This document shows, one piece after another, positions 35,112 to 48,123 of a stretch of 64,000 nucleotides of DNA. Position 1 is the first letter of the stretch, and each line of letters starts with the position of its first letter. The translations under genes were made by a program, and so were the position numbers. The DNA lies in NCBI RefSeq assembly GCF_026125785.1, contig NZ_JAHCKL010000005.1, positions 165,398 through 229,397 on the forward strand, read 5' to 3'. The DNA comes from Hydrogenophaga sp. GTDB taxonomy: Bacteria > Pseudomonadota > Gammaproteobacteria > Burkholderiales > Burkholderiaceae_C. The notes under the pieces are model-generated. The model did not search any database. It was not told the DNA's origin and saw only the letters and a program-made list of their open reading frames with translations.

Positions 35112-35432
35112 TCATGTGGGCCCGGCAGGGTTGCGGCCCAGGATCTCGGCGGTCTTCGCGTCCACCTGTTCGCGCAGGGCCTTGCCCGGCTTGAAATGCG
35201 GCACCCGTTTCTCGGGGATCATCACGCTCTCGCCCGAACGCGGATTGCGCCCGATCCGAGGGGAGCGGCGATTGACCGAAAAGCTGCCAAAGCCCCGGAT
35301 CTCGATCCGGTGTCCTTTGACCAGGGCATCGCCCATGGCGTCGAGGATGGCCTTGACGGCGAATTCGGCGTCGCGGTGCGTGAGCTGGCTGAAGCGGCTG
35401 GCCAGGGCTTCAACGAGGTCGCTTCGGGTCAT
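35112..35432 (-). CDS. ihfB: Integration host factor subunit beta
   Basis: This 106-residue DNA-bending protein of the HU/IHF family starts [31 protein letters not shown] and carries the DNA-intercalating arm [28 protein letters not shown]. Together with IhfA it bends DNA at sigma-54 promoters, origins and phage sites. It follows rpsA in the order rpsA-ihfB found in most proteobacteria. The 101-bp gap to rpsA contains an 11-bp inverted repeat. Confidence 0.97.
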   Translation of the reverse strand: MTRSDLVEALASRFSQLTHRDAEFAVKAILDAMGDALVKGHRIEIRGFGSFSVNRRSPRIGRNPRSGESVMIPEKRVPHFKPGKALREQVDAKTAEILGRNPAGPT

Positions 35433-35454
35433 AGGGGGTGTGCCTTGGGCGTTC

Positions 35455-35508
35455 GGCGTTGAGCGTACAGCGAGGGGAGTTGTCCGGGTGGGTCACCCGC
35501 TCAACGCC
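35455..35508. repeat. Inverted repeat between rpsA and ihfB
   Basis: GGCGTTGAGCG (35455-35465) is the exact complement of CGCTCAACGCC (35498-35508). Further partial copies extend to 35527 (ACGCTGAACGCTCAGCG). It would form a hairpin in the rpsA-ihfB transcript and shares its core with the duplication in the oxoprolinase gene. Confidence 0.7.
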
Positions 35509-35533
35509 CGACGCTGAACGCTCAGCGACGAGA

Positions 35534-37219
35534 TCAGCGACCGTTGTTGCTGTTGTCCAGCTTGGCGCGCAGCAGGGCGCCCAGGCTGGTGGTACCGGCG
35601 TTGCCCGCGTTCTGGCTCAGGCTGGCCATGGCTTCCTGCTGGTCGGCAGCGTCCTTGGCCTTGATCGAGAGCTGGATGTTGCGGGTCTTGCGGTCCACGT
35701 TCACCACCACGGCAGTGACTTCGTCGCCTTCCTTGAGCACGTTGCGCGCGTCTTCCACGCGGTCACGGCTGATCTCGGAGGCACGCAGGTAACCCAGCAC
35801 GTCTTCACCCAGGTCGATCTCGGCGCCCTTGGCGTCCACGGTCTTGACCTTGCCGGTCACGATGGAACCCTTGTCGTTCACCGACACGAAGGTGGTGAAC
35901 GGATCGCCGTCGAGTTGCTTGATGCCCAGGGAGATGCGCTCGCGCTCCACGTCGATGGCCAGCACGATGGCTTCGACTTCCTGGCCCTTCTTGTAGTTGC
36001 GCACGGCGGTTTCGCCGGGCTCGTTCCAGGACAGGTCGGAGAGGTGCACCAGGCCGTCGATGCCGGCAGCCAGGCCCACGAACACGCCGAAGTCGGTGAT
36101 GGACTTGATCGGACCCTTGACGCGGTCGCCGCGCTTGGTGGCCTCGGCGAATTCGTGCCAGGGGTTGGCACGGCACTGCTTCATGCCCAGGGAGATGCGG
36201 CGCTTGTCCTCGTCGATGTCGAGCACCATGACCTCGACTTCGTCGCCCAGGGACACCAGCTTGCTGGGGGCCACGTTCTTGTTGGTCCAGTCCATTTCAG
36301 AGACGTGCACCAGACCCTCGATGCCAGGCTCGAGTTCCACGAACGCGCCGTAGTCGGCGATGTTGGTGATCTTGCCGAACATGCGGGTGCCTTGCGGGTA
36401 GCGGCGCGACACGCCCAGCCAGGGGTCGTCACCCATCTGCTTGAGACCCAGCGAAACGCGGTGCTTCTCGGTGTCGAACTTGAGGATCTTGGCGGTGATT
36501 TCCTGACCGGCCTGCACCACCTCGCTGGGGTGGCGCACGCGGCGCCAGGCCATGTCGGTGATGTGCAGCAGGCCGTCGATGCCGCCGAGGTCCACGAACG
36601 CACCGTACTCGGTGATGTTCTTGACCACGCCGTGCACGATGGCGCCTTCCTTCAGGGTGTCCATCAGCTTGGCGCGCTCTTCGCCCATGGAGGCTTCCAC
36701 CACGGCGCGGCGGCTCAGCACCACGTTGTTGCGCTTGCGGTCAAGCTTGATGACCTTGAATTCCAGGGTCTTGTTTTCGTAGGGGGTGAGGTCCTTGGTG
36801 GGACGGCTGTCGACCAGCGAGCCCGGCAGGAAGGCGCTGATGCCGTTGACCATGACCTTGAGGCCGCCCTTGACCTTGCTGGAGGTGGTGCCGGTGACGA
36901 ATTCGCCGGATTCCAGGGCCTTTTCCAGGGACATCCAGGAGGCCAGGCGCTTGGCCTTGTCGCGCGACAGCAGGGTGTCGCCGAAGCCGTTTTCGACGGA
37001 GTCGATGGCCACGGCGACGAAATCGCCCACCTGCACTTCGAGTTCGCCCTGGTCGTTCTTGAATTCGGACAGCGGCACATAGGCCTCCGACTTCAGTCCG
37101 GCGTTGACCACCACGTGGTTGTGTTCGATGCGAACGACCTCGGCGGTGATGACTTCGCCCGAGCGCATTTCAGCGCGCTTGAGGGACTCTTCGAACAGGG
37201 CGGCAAAAGATTCAGACAT
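35534..37219 (-). CDS. rpsA: 30S ribosomal protein S1
   Basis: This 561-residue protein has six S1 RNA-binding repeats. It starts [29 protein letters not shown] and includes repeats such as [26 protein letters not shown] and [14 protein letters not shown]1 brings mRNA to the small subunit. The ATG at 37219 is the usual N-terminus; the 186-bp space to the upstream aroA-cmk gene should hold the rpsA promoter and leader. Length is typical for betaproteobacteria. Confidence 0.98.
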   Translation of the reverse strand: MSESFAALFEESLKRAEMRSGEVITAEVVRIEHNHVVVNAGLKSEAYVPLSEFKNDQGELEVQVGDFVAVAIDSVENGFGDTLLSRDKAKRLASWMSLEKALESGEFVTGTTSSKVKGGLKVMVNGISAFLPGSLVDSRPTKDLTPYENKTLEFKVIKLDRKRNNVVLSRRAVVEASMGEERAKLMDTLKEGAIVHGVVKNITEYGAFVDLGGIDGLLHITDMAWRRVRHPSEVVQAGQEITAKILKFDTEKHRVSLGLKQMGDDPWLGVSRRYPQGTRMFGKITNIADYGAFVELEPGIEGLVHVSEMDWTNKNVAPSKLVSLGDEVEVMVLDIDEDKRRISLGMKQCRANPWHEFAEATKRGDRVKGPIKSITDFGVFVGLAAGIDGLVHLSDLSWNEPGETAVRNYKKGQEVEAIVLAIDVERERISLGIKQLDGDPFTTFVSVNDKGSIVTGKVKTVDAKGAEIDLGEDVLGYLRASEISRDRVEDARNVLKEGDEVTAVVVNVDRKTRNIQLSIKAKDAADQQEAMASLSQNAGNAGTTSLGALLRAKLDNSNNGR

Positions 37220-37405
37220 TGGGTTTCCTAGGACCACCCGGCATCGGCGCATCCACCGCGGATCTGCGGCAGGGCGTTGACGACAGCTGAGTGGTGTTGA
37301 CGTTGCGGCTCGGTAAGCCGCGGGGTTGGTTGAAAGAACCATCGGGCCTGCGGGCTGGGAACGCCCGGCGGTGCCGTCTGGGCCAGTGGTTTGTGCACTC
37401 GCCCC

Positions 37406-39460
37406 TCAGTGGGTCGAGAACACCGTTCTGCCTTCCCACCAGTCAACCACCTGCTGCACCGATTGCTCGATGTCCAGCCCGGAGTTGTCCAGAAGCAAGG
37501 CATCTTCGGCTGGCCTGAGCGGGGCGTGCAGCCGGGAAGCATCCCGCTGGTCGCGCGCCTTCAGATCCGCCAAAAGACCGTGGATGTTAGCAGCAATTCC
37601 CTTTGAAATCAACTGCTTATGACGCCGCTCGGCCCTTTGCTCGGCCGATGCGGTGAGGAAGACCTTGAGCGGTGCATCGGGGAAGATCACGGTGCCCATG
37701 TCGCGCCCGTCGGCCACCAGGCCAGGCAGGCGCCGCATGCCGTGCTGCAGGCCGATCAGCGCCTGGCGCACGGCGGGAACGGCCGAGACGCGCGAGGCGG
37801 CCATGCCCGAGGCCTCGCTGCGCAGCTCTTCGGTGACGTCCTGGCCGTCCAGCCAGGTGCGCAGCCCCTCGAAGCGCACGCGCAGGGTGGCCGCGATCTG
37901 CCCCAGGCGCTCGGCGAGCGCGGGGTCCTGAAGATCTTCGTCGGAGGTGGACAGGCCCAGGCGCGCAGCGGCCAGTCCCACCAGACGGTACAGCGCACCC
38001 GAATCGAGCAGGTGGTACCCCAGCCGGCCTGCCACCTCGGCGGACAGCGTGCCCTTGCCGGAGGCGGTGGGCCCGTCCACGCAGATCACCGGGATGTGTC
38101 GGGCTTGAGCCCGGCAGACCTCGAAGAGCGTCTCGAAGTAGTCGGGAAAGGTCTTGCCCACGCACTTGGGGTCTTCGATGCGGATGGGCAGTTCGCCCGG
38201 GTTGAAGGCGGCCAGCGAGAAGCACATGGCCACGCGGTGGTCGTCGTAGGTGTGGATCGCGGCGCTGCGCCATTGCGCCGGCCCGGCCGGCGGCGTGATG
38301 CGGATGAAGTCGACCCCTTCTTCCACCGTGGCGCCCAGCTTGCGGCACTCCTTGGCCATGGCCGCAATGCGGTCGGTCTCCTTCACACGCCAACTGGCGA
38401 TGTTGCGCAGCGTGGTGGTGCCTTGCGCGTAGAGCGCCATGACCGCCAGCGTCATGGCCGCGTCCGGGATGTGGTTGCAGTCCAGGTCGATGGCCTTCAG
38501 CGGCCATGCGCCACGGCGTATGTGCAGTCGGTTGGCTTCGCCCGTGACCACAGCGCCCATCTGGCGTGCCGCCTCGACGAAACGGATGTCTCCCTGGATG
38601 GAGGACAGCCCGACGCCTTCGATGGTGATGCCCTCGTCGGCGCCAGGCGCGGCGGGCGCGATGGCGCCCAGCGCGATGAAGTAGCTGGCCGAGGACGCAT
38701 CGCCTTCGACGGCGATCTCTCCCGGCGACTGGTAGCGGCAGCCGGCCGGGATGGTGAACCGTTGCCAGCCCTGGCGCTGCACTTGCACGCCGAAGCGCGC
38801 CAGCAGATTGAGCGTGATCTCGATGTAAGGCCGGGAGATCAGTTCGCCCACGACATCGATGACGATGTCCTGCGTCTGTGCCACCAGCGGCAGGGCCAGC
38901 AGCAGGGCGGTCAGGAACTGGCTGGAGACGTCGCCTCGCACGCGGATGGGTTGCACCAGCGACAGGGCATGCACCTGTCCGTCGCCCAGCCGCAGCGGAG
39001 GAAAGCCCTCGTGTGCCAGGTATTGCACCGGACAGCCCAACTGGCGCAACGCGTCCACCAGATCACCAATGGGGCGCTCGTGCATGCGCGGGATACCGCT
39101 GAGTTCGAAGCTGCCGCCATGGCATGCGGCCAGCAGCGCGAGTGATGCGGTGAGCGGCCGCATGGCGGTGCCGGCATTGCCCAGGAACAGGCTGGCCTGG
39201 CGCACCGGCAACTGGCCGCCGAGGCCGTGCACGCGCAGCACACCGGAGGCCGGGTGTTCGATGCGGCAGCCCAGCATAGCCAGCGCTTCCAGCATCACGC
39301 GGGTGTCGTCGGAATCCAGCAGATCCAGGACGTCGGTGTGGCCATGGCTCAGTGCGGCCAGCAGCAGCACACGGTTGGAAATGCTCTTGGAGCCAGGCAG
39401 GCGGACGCATCCACCGGCGCTGCTCAAGGGAGGGATGTCGAGATGGTCGATGGCAAACAT
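37406..39460 (-). CDS. aroA-cmk: Fused EPSP synthase / cytidylate kinase
   Basis: This 684-residue bifunctional protein has residues ~1-440 as EPSP synthase (AroA, shikimate pathway): [35 protein letters not shown] and [15 protein letters not shown] are its signatures. Residues ~455-684 are cytidylate kinase: [35 protein letters not shown] (P-loop) and [25 protein letters not shown]. The genes are separate in E. coli but adjacent in many proteobacteria, and fusion is known in Comamonadaceae by recall. It sits between tyrA and rpsA, the standard position of aroA and cmk. Confidence 0.97.
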   Translation of the reverse strand: MFAIDHLDIPPLSSAGGCVRLPGSKSISNRVLLLAALSHGHTDVLDLLDSDDTRVMLEALAMLGCRIEHPASGVLRVHGLGGQLPVRQASLFLGNAGTAMRPLTASLALLAACHGGSFELSGIPRMHERPIGDLVDALRQLGCPVQYLAHEGFPPLRLGDGQVHALSLVQPIRVRGDVSSQFLTALLLALPLVAQTQDIVIDVVGELISRPYIEITLNLLARFGVQVQRQGWQRFTIPAGCRYQSPGEIAVEGDASSASYFIALGAIAPAAPGADEGITIEGVGLSSIQGDIRFVEAARQMGAVVTGEANRLHIRRGAWPLKAIDLDCNHIPDAAMTLAVMALYAQGTTTLRNIASWRVKETDRIAAMAKECRKLGATVEEGVDFIRITPPAGPAQWRSAAIHTYDDHRVAMCFSLAAFNPGELPIRIEDPKCVGKTFPDYFETLFEVCRAQARHIPVICVDGPTASGKGTLSAEVAGRLGYHLLDSGALYRLVGLAAARLGLSTSDEDLQDPALAERLGQIAATLRVRFEGLRTWLDGQDVTEELRSEASGMAASRVSAVPAVRQALIGLQHGMRRLPGLVADGRDMGTVIFPDAPLKVFLTASAEQRAERRHKQLISKGIAANIHGLLADLKARDQRDASRLHAPLRPAEDALLLDNSGLDIEQSVQQVVDWWEGRTVFSTH

Positions 39461-39491
39461 GCGCGCTTGGACTCGGGCGGCAGAACGCCGC

Positions 39492-40370
39492 TCAACTGCG
39501 GGGTTTGACGGCCGTCATGCGCCAGCGCGCCCGGGCTCCGCTGGCCTGTTCGATCAGCGCTTCCAGGGCATCGGGGTTGTCGGCGTTGATGGCGGTTTCC
39601 AGGGCGTGCAGGGCGCGCTGGAAATGGCGGGACTGGGCCAGCAACTCTTCGCGGTTGGACATGAGGATGTCGCGCCACACCGCCGGGTCGCTGGCCGCAA
39701 TGCGGGTGAAGTCGCGGAAACCAGGGCCTGCCAGGGAGAGAAAATCCGCGCCACTGGCCTGGCCCTGGATCGCGTTCATCAGGGCGAAAGCGACCAGATG
39801 CGGCAGGTGGCTCACGGCCGCGTAGGCCGCGTCGTGGTTCTCCGGCGTCATGATCTTGACCTGGCTGCCCAGCGCTGTCCACAGCTGCTGCGCTTTCTCC
39901 AGTTGCGGCGCCAGTGTGCGTTCGATCGGCGTCAGGATGACCTGGCGCCCCTGGTACAGGTCGGCGTCGGCATGGTCCACGCCGGCGACCTCCTTGCCAG
40001 CGATGGGATGCGCCGGTACGAACACGCCGACCTGGTCGCGCAGCACGCGCCGGGCGGCATCGATCACTTCGCGCTTGGTCGACCCTACGTCCATGATGAG
40101 CACATTGCCACGCACCAGGTGCCGTATGGCCTTGAAGGTGGCTTCGGTGGCCGCCACCGGTACAGCGAGCAGCACCAGATCGGCGCCCGAGACCGCCAGC
40201 AACGCGGACGGGGCTTCGACGTCGATGACGCCCAGTTGGCGCGCACGCTCGGTGGTGGAGGGCGACTTGCTGTAGCCCACCACGCGTTTGACCAGGCCGG
40301 CGCGCTTGAGCGCCAGCGCGAAAGAGCCGCCCATCAGGCCGCAGCCAATCAGTCCCAGTTGCTCGAACAT
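39492..40370 (-). CDS. tyrA: Prephenate dehydrogenase
   Basis: This 292-residue NAD(P)-dependent enzyme of tyrosine synthesis begins [26 protein letters not shown] (Rossmann loop) and contains [13 protein letters not shown] and [18 protein letters not shown] with the catalytic His. Two ATG codons are adjacent (40373, 40370) and the first overlaps the pheA stop, so the genes are coupled. The hisC gene often found between pheA and tyrA in other betaproteobacteria is absent. Confidence 0.95.
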   Translation of the reverse strand: MFEQLGLIGCGLMGGSFALALKRAGLVKRVVGYSKSPSTTERARQLGVIDVEAPSALLAVSGADLVLLAVPVAATEATFKAIRHLVRGNVLIMDVGSTKREVIDAARRVLRDQVGVFVPAHPIAGKEVAGVDHADADLYQGRQVILTPIERTLAPQLEKAQQLWTALGSQVKIMTPENHDAAYAAVSHLPHLVAFALMNAIQGQASGADFLSLAGPGFRDFTRIAASDPAVWRDILMSNREELLAQSRHFQRALHALETAINADNPDALEALIEQASGARARWRMTAVKPRS

Positions 40371-41467
40371 CATTCCGTCACCGGGTAGGCACCCAGCACC
40401 TTGTAGAAGGCACACAGGCTACGGAGTTCCTGCAGGGCAGCCGCCACGTGGGGCTCCGACGGGTGGCCCGCCAGGTCGATGTAGAAGTAGTACTCCCACT
40501 GGCCCGACTTGGCCGGGCGCGATTCGAACCGGGTCATGGATACGCCGTTGTTCTTCAAGGGCACCAGCAGGTCGTGCACGGCGCCGGGCCGGTTGGGCAC
40601 CGAGACCACGAGGCTCGTGCAGTCGCGCCCGGAGGCCGGCGGCATGGCAAGCGTCTGCGGCAAGGTGATGACGGCAAAACGCGTGCGGTTGTAGGCCTCA
40701 TCCTGGATGGCATGAGCGACGATGTGCAGACCGAACTGCGCGGCGGCGCGCTCGCTCGCCAACCCCGCCCATGCCGGGTTGGTGGCAGCCAGGCGGGCCC
40801 CTTCGGCGTTGCTGGAGACTGCGCGGCGCTCCGCGTGGGGCAGGTGTTGGGACAGCCAGTTCTGGCACTGGGCCAGTGCCTGCGGGTGCGCCATCACGAC
40901 CTCGATGCCGTCGAGTGCGTTGACCTGGCGCAGCAGGTTGTGGCGGATCAGCAGGCTGACTTCACCGACCACATGCACCGGTGAGCGCAGGAACAGATCC
41001 AGCGAACGCGCGACCACGCCTTCGGTGGAGTTCTCCACGCCGACCACGCCAAATTGCGCGGTGCCCGCCGCTGTGGCGTGGAAGACCTCGTCGAAGTCGG
41101 CGCAATAGATCATGTTGGCCGCGCTGCCGAAGAACTCGATGGCCGCCTGCTCGCAGAAGGTCCCCTGCGGCCCGAGCACGGCCACGCGCTGCGGCGCTTC
41201 CAGTGCCAGGCAGGCCGACATGATCTCGCGCCAGATGGACGCCACGTGCTGGTTGAGCAACGGACCCTGGTTGGCGTTCTGGATCTTTTCGATCACCTGG
41301 GCGACGCGGTCCGGCCGGAAGAAGGGCGACCCTTCCTGGCGTTTGATGTCGCCCACCTGTTCGGCCACATGGGCGCGTTGGTTGAGCAGGGAGAGCAACT
41401 GCTGGTCCAGCGCGTCTATCTGCACGCGCAGGGCCGCCAGCGCTTCGGACTGGGTGGGTTGGGTCAT
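40370..41467 (-). CDS. pheA: Chorismate mutase/prephenate dehydratase
   Basis: This 365-residue P-protein has an N-terminal AroQ chorismate mutase (LRVQIDALDQQLLSLLNQRAHVAEQVGDIKR), a central prephenate dehydratase (VAVLGPQGTFCEQAA; catalytic TRF in NRTRFAVITLP) and a C-terminal ACT domain (GAVHDLLVPLKNNGVSMTRFESRP) that binds phenylalanine. It catalyses two steps from chorismate to phenylpyruvate. It follows serC closely and overlaps tyrA. Confidence 0.97.
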   Translation of the reverse strand: MTQPTQSEALAALRVQIDALDQQLLSLLNQRAHVAEQVGDIKRQEGSPFFRPDRVAQVIEKIQNANQGPLLNQHVASIWREIMSACLALEAPQRVAVLGPQGTFCEQAAIEFFGSAANMIYCADFDEVFHATAAGTAQFGVVGVENSTEGVVARSLDLFLRSPVHVVGEVSLLIRHNLLRQVNALDGIEVVMAHPQALAQCQNWLSQHLPHAERRAVSSNAEGARLAATNPAWAGLASERAAAQFGLHIVAHAIQDEAYNRTRFAVITLPQTLAMPPASGRDCTSLVVSVPNRPGAVHDLLVPLKNNGVSMTRFESRPAKSGQWEYYFYIDLAGHPSEPHVAAALQELRSLCAFYKVLGAYPVTE

Positions 41468-41471
41468 GGGC

Positions 41472-42577
41472 TCAGGCCTGTGTTTGTTCGAATTGCCGCA
41501 TGTACTCGACCAGCGCCTGCACACCTTCCAGTGGCATGGCGTTGTAGATGCTTGCACGCATGCCGCCCACCGACTTGTGGCCCTTGAGCTGCAGCAGGCC
41601 GGCCGCCTTGGCGCCGGCGAGGAAGGCTTCGTTGCGCGACTCGTCGCGCAGGAAGAACGGCACATTCATGCGGGAGCGGCAACTGGCCGCCACCTTGTTT
41701 ACATAGAACTGCGAACGGTCGATGAAGTCGTAGAGCAGCGCAGCCTTTGCGACGTTGCGCGCCTCCATGGCCGCGATGCCCCTGAGTGCACCCTCGGTTT
41801 GCCGCTTGAGCCACTGGAAGGTCAGGCCTGCCATGTAGATCGCGTAGGTCGGCGGCGTGTTGTACATCGACCGGTTGTCCGCCACAGTCTTGTAGTCGAA
41901 GGCACTCGGGCAGATTGCCAGCGCGTGGCCGATCAGGTCCTCCCGGACGACCACCAGCGTGAGGCCCGCGGGCCCCAGGTTCTTCTGCGCACCGCCGAAG
42001 GCCAGGCCCACGCGGGACCAATCTACCGGTCGCGATGCCACGTGCGAGGAGAAGTCGATCACCAACGGTGCATCGGATCCGAGCGCGCGCAGGTCGGGCA
42101 ATTCATGGACTTCGATGCCGTTGATGGTCTCGTTGCTGCACAGATGCACATAGCTCGCCCCACGCGTGAGCTGCCAACCGGCCGGATCGGGCAGGGTGGT
42201 ATGGCCATCGGCCTCGTTGCTCGCGGCGAGGTTCGGTTGGCAGTAGCGGCGGGCTTCCTTGAGCGACTTCTGGCTCCAACTGCCCGTGACGACGAAATCC
42301 ACCACCTGCCCGCGCGACAGATTCAGCGGAACGATGGCGTTCTCGCCAAGACCGCCGCCCTGCATGAACAGAATGCGGAAATGCCCGGGGACGGCCAGCA
42401 GTTCGCGCAGGTCGGCCTCCGCAGCTTCCAGGATGCGACCGAACTCCTGCCCGCGATGGCTCATCTCCATCACGCTCATGCCGCTGCCGTGCCAGTCCAG
42501 CATCTCGGCCGCGGCCTGCTCCAGCACTTCAGCCGGCATGGCCGCAGGACCTGCGGAAAAGTTGTAGGGCCGCCGCA

Positions 42578-42578
<1 letters not shown>
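41472..42578 (-). CDS. serC: Phosphoserine aminotransferase
   Basis: This 368-residue PLP enzyme of serine and pyridoxine synthesis starts [28 protein letters not shown], with MEMSHRG and FMQGGG binding motifs. The PLP lysine lies in [21 protein letters not shown]. The ATG at 42578 shares a base with the gyrA stop (TGATG); a GTG one codon earlier is possible. It has the usual place between gyrA and pheA. Confidence 0.97.
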
Positions 42579-45223
<2,645 letters not shown>

Positions 45224-45485
45224 GTGCGATGGCTCGGTGGCGGGGATGGATCCCGAAGGCAACAGGCGATTTTAAGGTGTGCGCTCACCAGCCTCTGGTG
45301 AGGTCTTTTGTTGTGTATCGACAACGAATATCGCAACGGGGTGTTAAGCCAGCCAAAGGCGCTCCAGGGCTGCGGGTTGGGGGTATCCGAGCTTGTGGCA
45401 CAATCGTTTCCAGCGTTTTAGTGGTGGTCACTACAAGCGTCCTTCTCGTTTCGCAGATCGTCTGCGGCTTATATAGAGGAAAACC

Positions 45486-46139
45486 ATGAAAAAACTCAAC
45501 AAAGTGGCAATGCTGTTCGCAACCGCCGCCATGGCAACGGCCGCCGGCGCACAAACCATCGACAACTGGCGCAATGGCACCGGCGAGTCGGTCTGGAAGA
45601 ACGGCACGAACGAACTCTGCTGGCGCGATGCCAACTGGACGCCTGCCACCGCTGCCCAAGGTTGCGACGGCGCCATCGTTCCCAAGGCTGCTCCTGCGCC
45701 CGCACCTGCCCCGGCGCCGGCTCCGGCTGCTGCCCCGGCTCCCGCCCCGGCACCTGCTCCTGCACCCGCCCCGGCTCCCGTTGCATCCAAGGTGACCTAC
45801 GCCGCCGACGCCTTCTTCGACTTCGACAAGGCTGTGCTCAAGCCCGAAGGCAAGGCCAAGCTGGACGACCTCGCCAGCAAGGTGTCCGGTATCGCTCTGG
45901 AAGTCGTGATTGCCGTCGGCCACACCGACTCCACCGGTGCCGCCACCTACAACCAGAAGCTGTCGGTGCGCCGTGCCGAAGCCGTGAAGGCCTACCTGGT
46001 GAGCAAGGGCATCGAAAGCAACCGCATCTACACCGAAGGCAAGGGCCTGACCCAACCGGTGGCCGACAACGCTACCCGTGAAGGCCGCGCCAAGAACCGT
46101 CGCGTGGAAGTGGAAGTGGTCGGTACCCGCAAGAACTGA
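45486..46139 (+). CDS. OmpA-family outer-membrane/periplasmic protein
   Basis: This 217-residue protein has a signal peptide ([22 protein letters not shown]), a short mature N-terminus with two Cys, an Ala-Pro repeat linker (residues ~68-100) and a C-terminal OmpA peptidoglycan-binding domain ([54 protein letters not shown]-type NRRVEVEV). No beta-barrel is present, so it should be periplasmic and bound to peptidoglycan. AGAGGA precedes the start. It matches the OmpA gene found beside gyrA in other Burkholderiales and ends at a strong terminator. Confidence 0.93.
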   Translation: MKKLNKVAMLFATAAMATAAGAQTIDNWRNGTGESVWKNGTNELCWRDANWTPATAAQGCDGAIVPKAAPAPAPAPAPAPAAAPAPAPAPAPAPAPAPVASKVTYAADAFFDFDKAVLKPEGKAKLDDLASKVSGIALEVVIAVGHTDSTGAATYNQKLSVRRAEAVKAYLVSKGIESNRIYTEGKGLTQPVADNATREGRAKNRRVEVEVVGTRKN

Positions 46140-46163
46140 TCGCACTTCAGCGTCATCCCAGAA

Positions 46164-46187
46164 AACCGCGCCTCGGCGCGGTTTTTT
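46164..46187 (+). terminator. Rho-independent terminator after the OmpA-family gene
   Basis: AACCGCGCC-TC-GGCGCGGTT followed by TTTTGTT, 24 bp past the stop codon. Confidence 0.95.
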
Positions 46188-46216
46188 GTTGCCTTGCGAC
46201 GGGCGATAATTTGCCC

Positions 46217-46924
46217 ATGAGCCCACACGTCAATGCCGATCCTGCCGAACTGGCCAAATTCTCCGATCTTGCCCATCGCTGGTGGGATCCTGAAAGCGAA
46301 TTTCGTCCGCTGCATCAGATCAATCCGCTGAGGCTGGACTGGATAGACAACCTCTCGCCGCTGGCGGGAAAAACGGTGCTGGACGTTGGCTGCGGCGGAG
46401 GGATACTGTCCGACGCCATGGCTCGAAAGGGGGCAAACGTGCTGGGCATCGACCTGTCGGTGAAGGCGTTGAAGGTGGCGCAACTGCACGCGCTGGAGGC
46501 TGGTACCACCCAGGTTCGTTACGAGGAGATCAGTGCCGAAGCGCTGGCAGCCGAACGGCCGGGTGAGTTTGACGTTGTCACCTGCATGGAGATGCTGGAG
46601 CACGTGCCCGACCCGGCCTCAGTGGTTCGCGCCTGTCATGGCCTGGTGAAACCGGGCGGTTGGGTGTTCTTCTCCACCATCAACCGCAACGCCAAGGCCT
46701 TTCTGTTTGCCATTCTGGGGGCCGAATACGTGCTGCAGCTATTGCCCAAGGGAACCCACGAGTACGCGAAATTCATCCGTCCGAGTGAGTTGGCGGCATA
46801 CTGCCGCGCCACCGGCCTGGACCTGCAACAGACCCGCGGTATGGAGTACAACCCCCTGACTCGTCGCTATTGGCTCAGTGCAGACACCAGCGTCAATTAC
46901 CTGCTGGCCACCCGCCGTCCATGA
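46217..46924 (+). CDS. ubiG: Ubiquinone biosynthesis O-methyltransferase
   Basis: This 235-residue SAM-dependent methyltransferase does two O-methylations in ubiquinone synthesis. It carries [22 protein letters not shown] (UbiG N-terminal signature) and the SAM-binding motif [30 protein letters not shown]. The ATG at 46217 is preferred over a TTG two codons earlier. Its stop overlaps the gph start (ATGA). The order ompA-ubiG-gph next to gyrA is conserved in Burkholderiales. Confidence 0.96.
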   Translation: MSPHVNADPAELAKFSDLAHRWWDPESEFRPLHQINPLRLDWIDNLSPLAGKTVLDVGCGGGILSDAMARKGANVLGIDLSVKALKVAQLHALEAGTTQVRYEEISAEALAAERPGEFDVVTCMEMLEHVPDPASVVRACHGLVKPGGWVFFSTINRNAKAFLFAILGAEYVLQLLPKGTHEYAKFIRPSELAAYCRATGLDLQQTRGMEYNPLTRRYWLSADTSVNYLLATRRP

Positions 46925-47601
46925 GCGCGGCGCGTCTCTTCCGGGGGGTGCGGGCGGTTCTGTTCGATCTGGATGGCACGCTGATCGACAGCGCCCCGGA
47001 TCTTGGGGCCGCCGCCGATGGCATGCGGGTGCAGCGGGGCCTGCCATCGCTGCCACTGGATCGCTATCGACCCCATGCGGGCGCGGGGGCTCGCGGCATG
47101 TTGCGCGCTGCCTTCGACATCACACCCGGGCATGAGGACTACGAGCCTTTGCGCGAGGAGTTTCTGCAGGCCTATGCCCGGTGCTTGCTGGAGCGCACGC
47201 GTCCTTTCGATGGTGTGGCGGAGTTGTTGGCGTCGTTGCAGGCTCGGGGTCTTGTCTGGGGTGTGGTCACCAACAAGGCTCAGCGCTTCACCGTGCCGAT
47301 CACGCAGGCCATGGGCCTGTTTTCGACGGCTTCGGCCATTGTCAGCGGCGACACCACGCCCCACGCCAAGCCGCATCCGGCGCCTTTGCTGGAGGCCGCG
47401 CGACGCTTGTCCCTGGCGCCATCGCAGTGCATCTACGTCGGTGACGATGAGCGCGATATCCTGGCGGGCCGCGCTGCGGGCATGACCACCGTCGCCGCGC
47501 GCTATGGCTACCTGGGGGTGGATGCGGATGTGACGGCCTGGGCCGCTGATGCAGAGGTGACTTCTCCGGACGAGATCTTGAAATGGCTGGATGTGCCTTA
47601 A
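46921..47601 (+). CDS. gph: Phosphoglycolate phosphatase (HAD family)
   Basis: This 226-residue HAD phosphatase has the nucleophile motif [17 protein letters not shown] near residue 14, motif II VVTNKA, motif III lysine in HAKPHPAPL and motif [19 protein letters not shown]. Gph removes 2-phosphoglycolate formed during DNA-end repair. The start overlaps ubiG. The ssrA gene follows the stop by 13 bp. Confidence 0.94.
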   Translation: MSAARLFRGVRAVLFDLDGTLIDSAPDLGAAADGMRVQRGLPSLPLDRYRPHAGAGARGMLRAAFDITPGHEDYEPLREEFLQAYARCLLERTRPFDGVAELLASLQARGLVWGVVTNKAQRFTVPITQAMGLFSTASAIVSGDTTPHAKPHPAPLLEAARRLSLAPSQCIYVGDDERDILAGRAAGMTTVAARYGYLGVDADVTAWAADAEVTSPDEILKWLDVP

Positions 47602-47614
47602 ACTACGTCGCCTT

Positions 47615-47991
47615 GGGGCTGCACTGGTTTCGACGTGGGTTCGGACACGCAGCAGGGCATGTCGAGGTTCTGTCACCTCGTTAATCAGCAGAAACACAGT
47701 AACTGCAAACGACGAACGTTTCGCACTCGCCGCTTAAACACCGGTGAGCCTCGCAACAGCAGGCCGATGGGCTGGGCAAGGGGGTCGCAAGACCTCCCGG
47801 CTGCGAGGGCATTCACATCGGCTGGCTTCGTGTCGGGCATCTTGGCGCGGGGTGAGATTCAAGGATGCTGGCTTGCCGGGTAGCGTGCCGCTGCGCGACC
47901 CGGAGGGCGAGACCCAAACCAGACGGCTACACATGTAGAACTGCGCGAAGAAGGCTTGCGGACGGGGGTTCAAATCCCCCCAGCTCCACCA
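47615..47991 (+). ncRNA. ssrA: tmRNA (ssrA)
   Basis: The RNA begins GGGGCTGCACTGGTTTCGAC and ends GTTCAAATCCCCCCAGCTCC followed by ACCA, so the tRNA-like acceptor pairs GGGGCT with AGCTCC. The tag frame at 47705-47737 reads ANDERFALAA then TAA, with a GCA resume codon. It rescues stalled ribosomes. A terminator lies just past the 3' end. Confidence 0.97.
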
Positions 47992-48000
47992 CCGATGACA

Positions 48001-48029
48001 AACCCCGGCTCCGTGGGCCGGGGTTTTTC
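48001..48029 (+). terminator. Terminator of ssrA
   Basis: AACCCCGGC and GCCGGGGTT arms around TCCGTGG, followed by TTTCTT. Confidence 0.93.
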
Positions 48030-48058
48030 TTGTGCCTCGGCTTTGTTCCATACGTCGC

Positions 48059-48089
48059 TTGACTCCGTGGCCGCTACAGGGTTTCCAAT
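48059..48089 (+). promoter_or_regulatory. MerR-family-type metal promoter of the P-type ATPase gene
   Basis: A -35 box TTGACT is followed by a 19-bp spacer and TCCAAT, the long spacing typical of MerR-family promoters. The spacer holds an imperfect dyad, ACTCCGTG...TACAGGGT, closely like the PbrR/CadR operator (ACTCTATAG...CTAGAGGGT, by recall). No merR-type gene is adjacent, so the activator is encoded elsewhere. Transcription would start near 48097, which rules out the upstream ATG at 48088 as start codon. Confidence 0.75.
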
Positions 48090-48123
48090 GGCGTCATACC
48101 CAACGACCCAGATGGAATCTGTC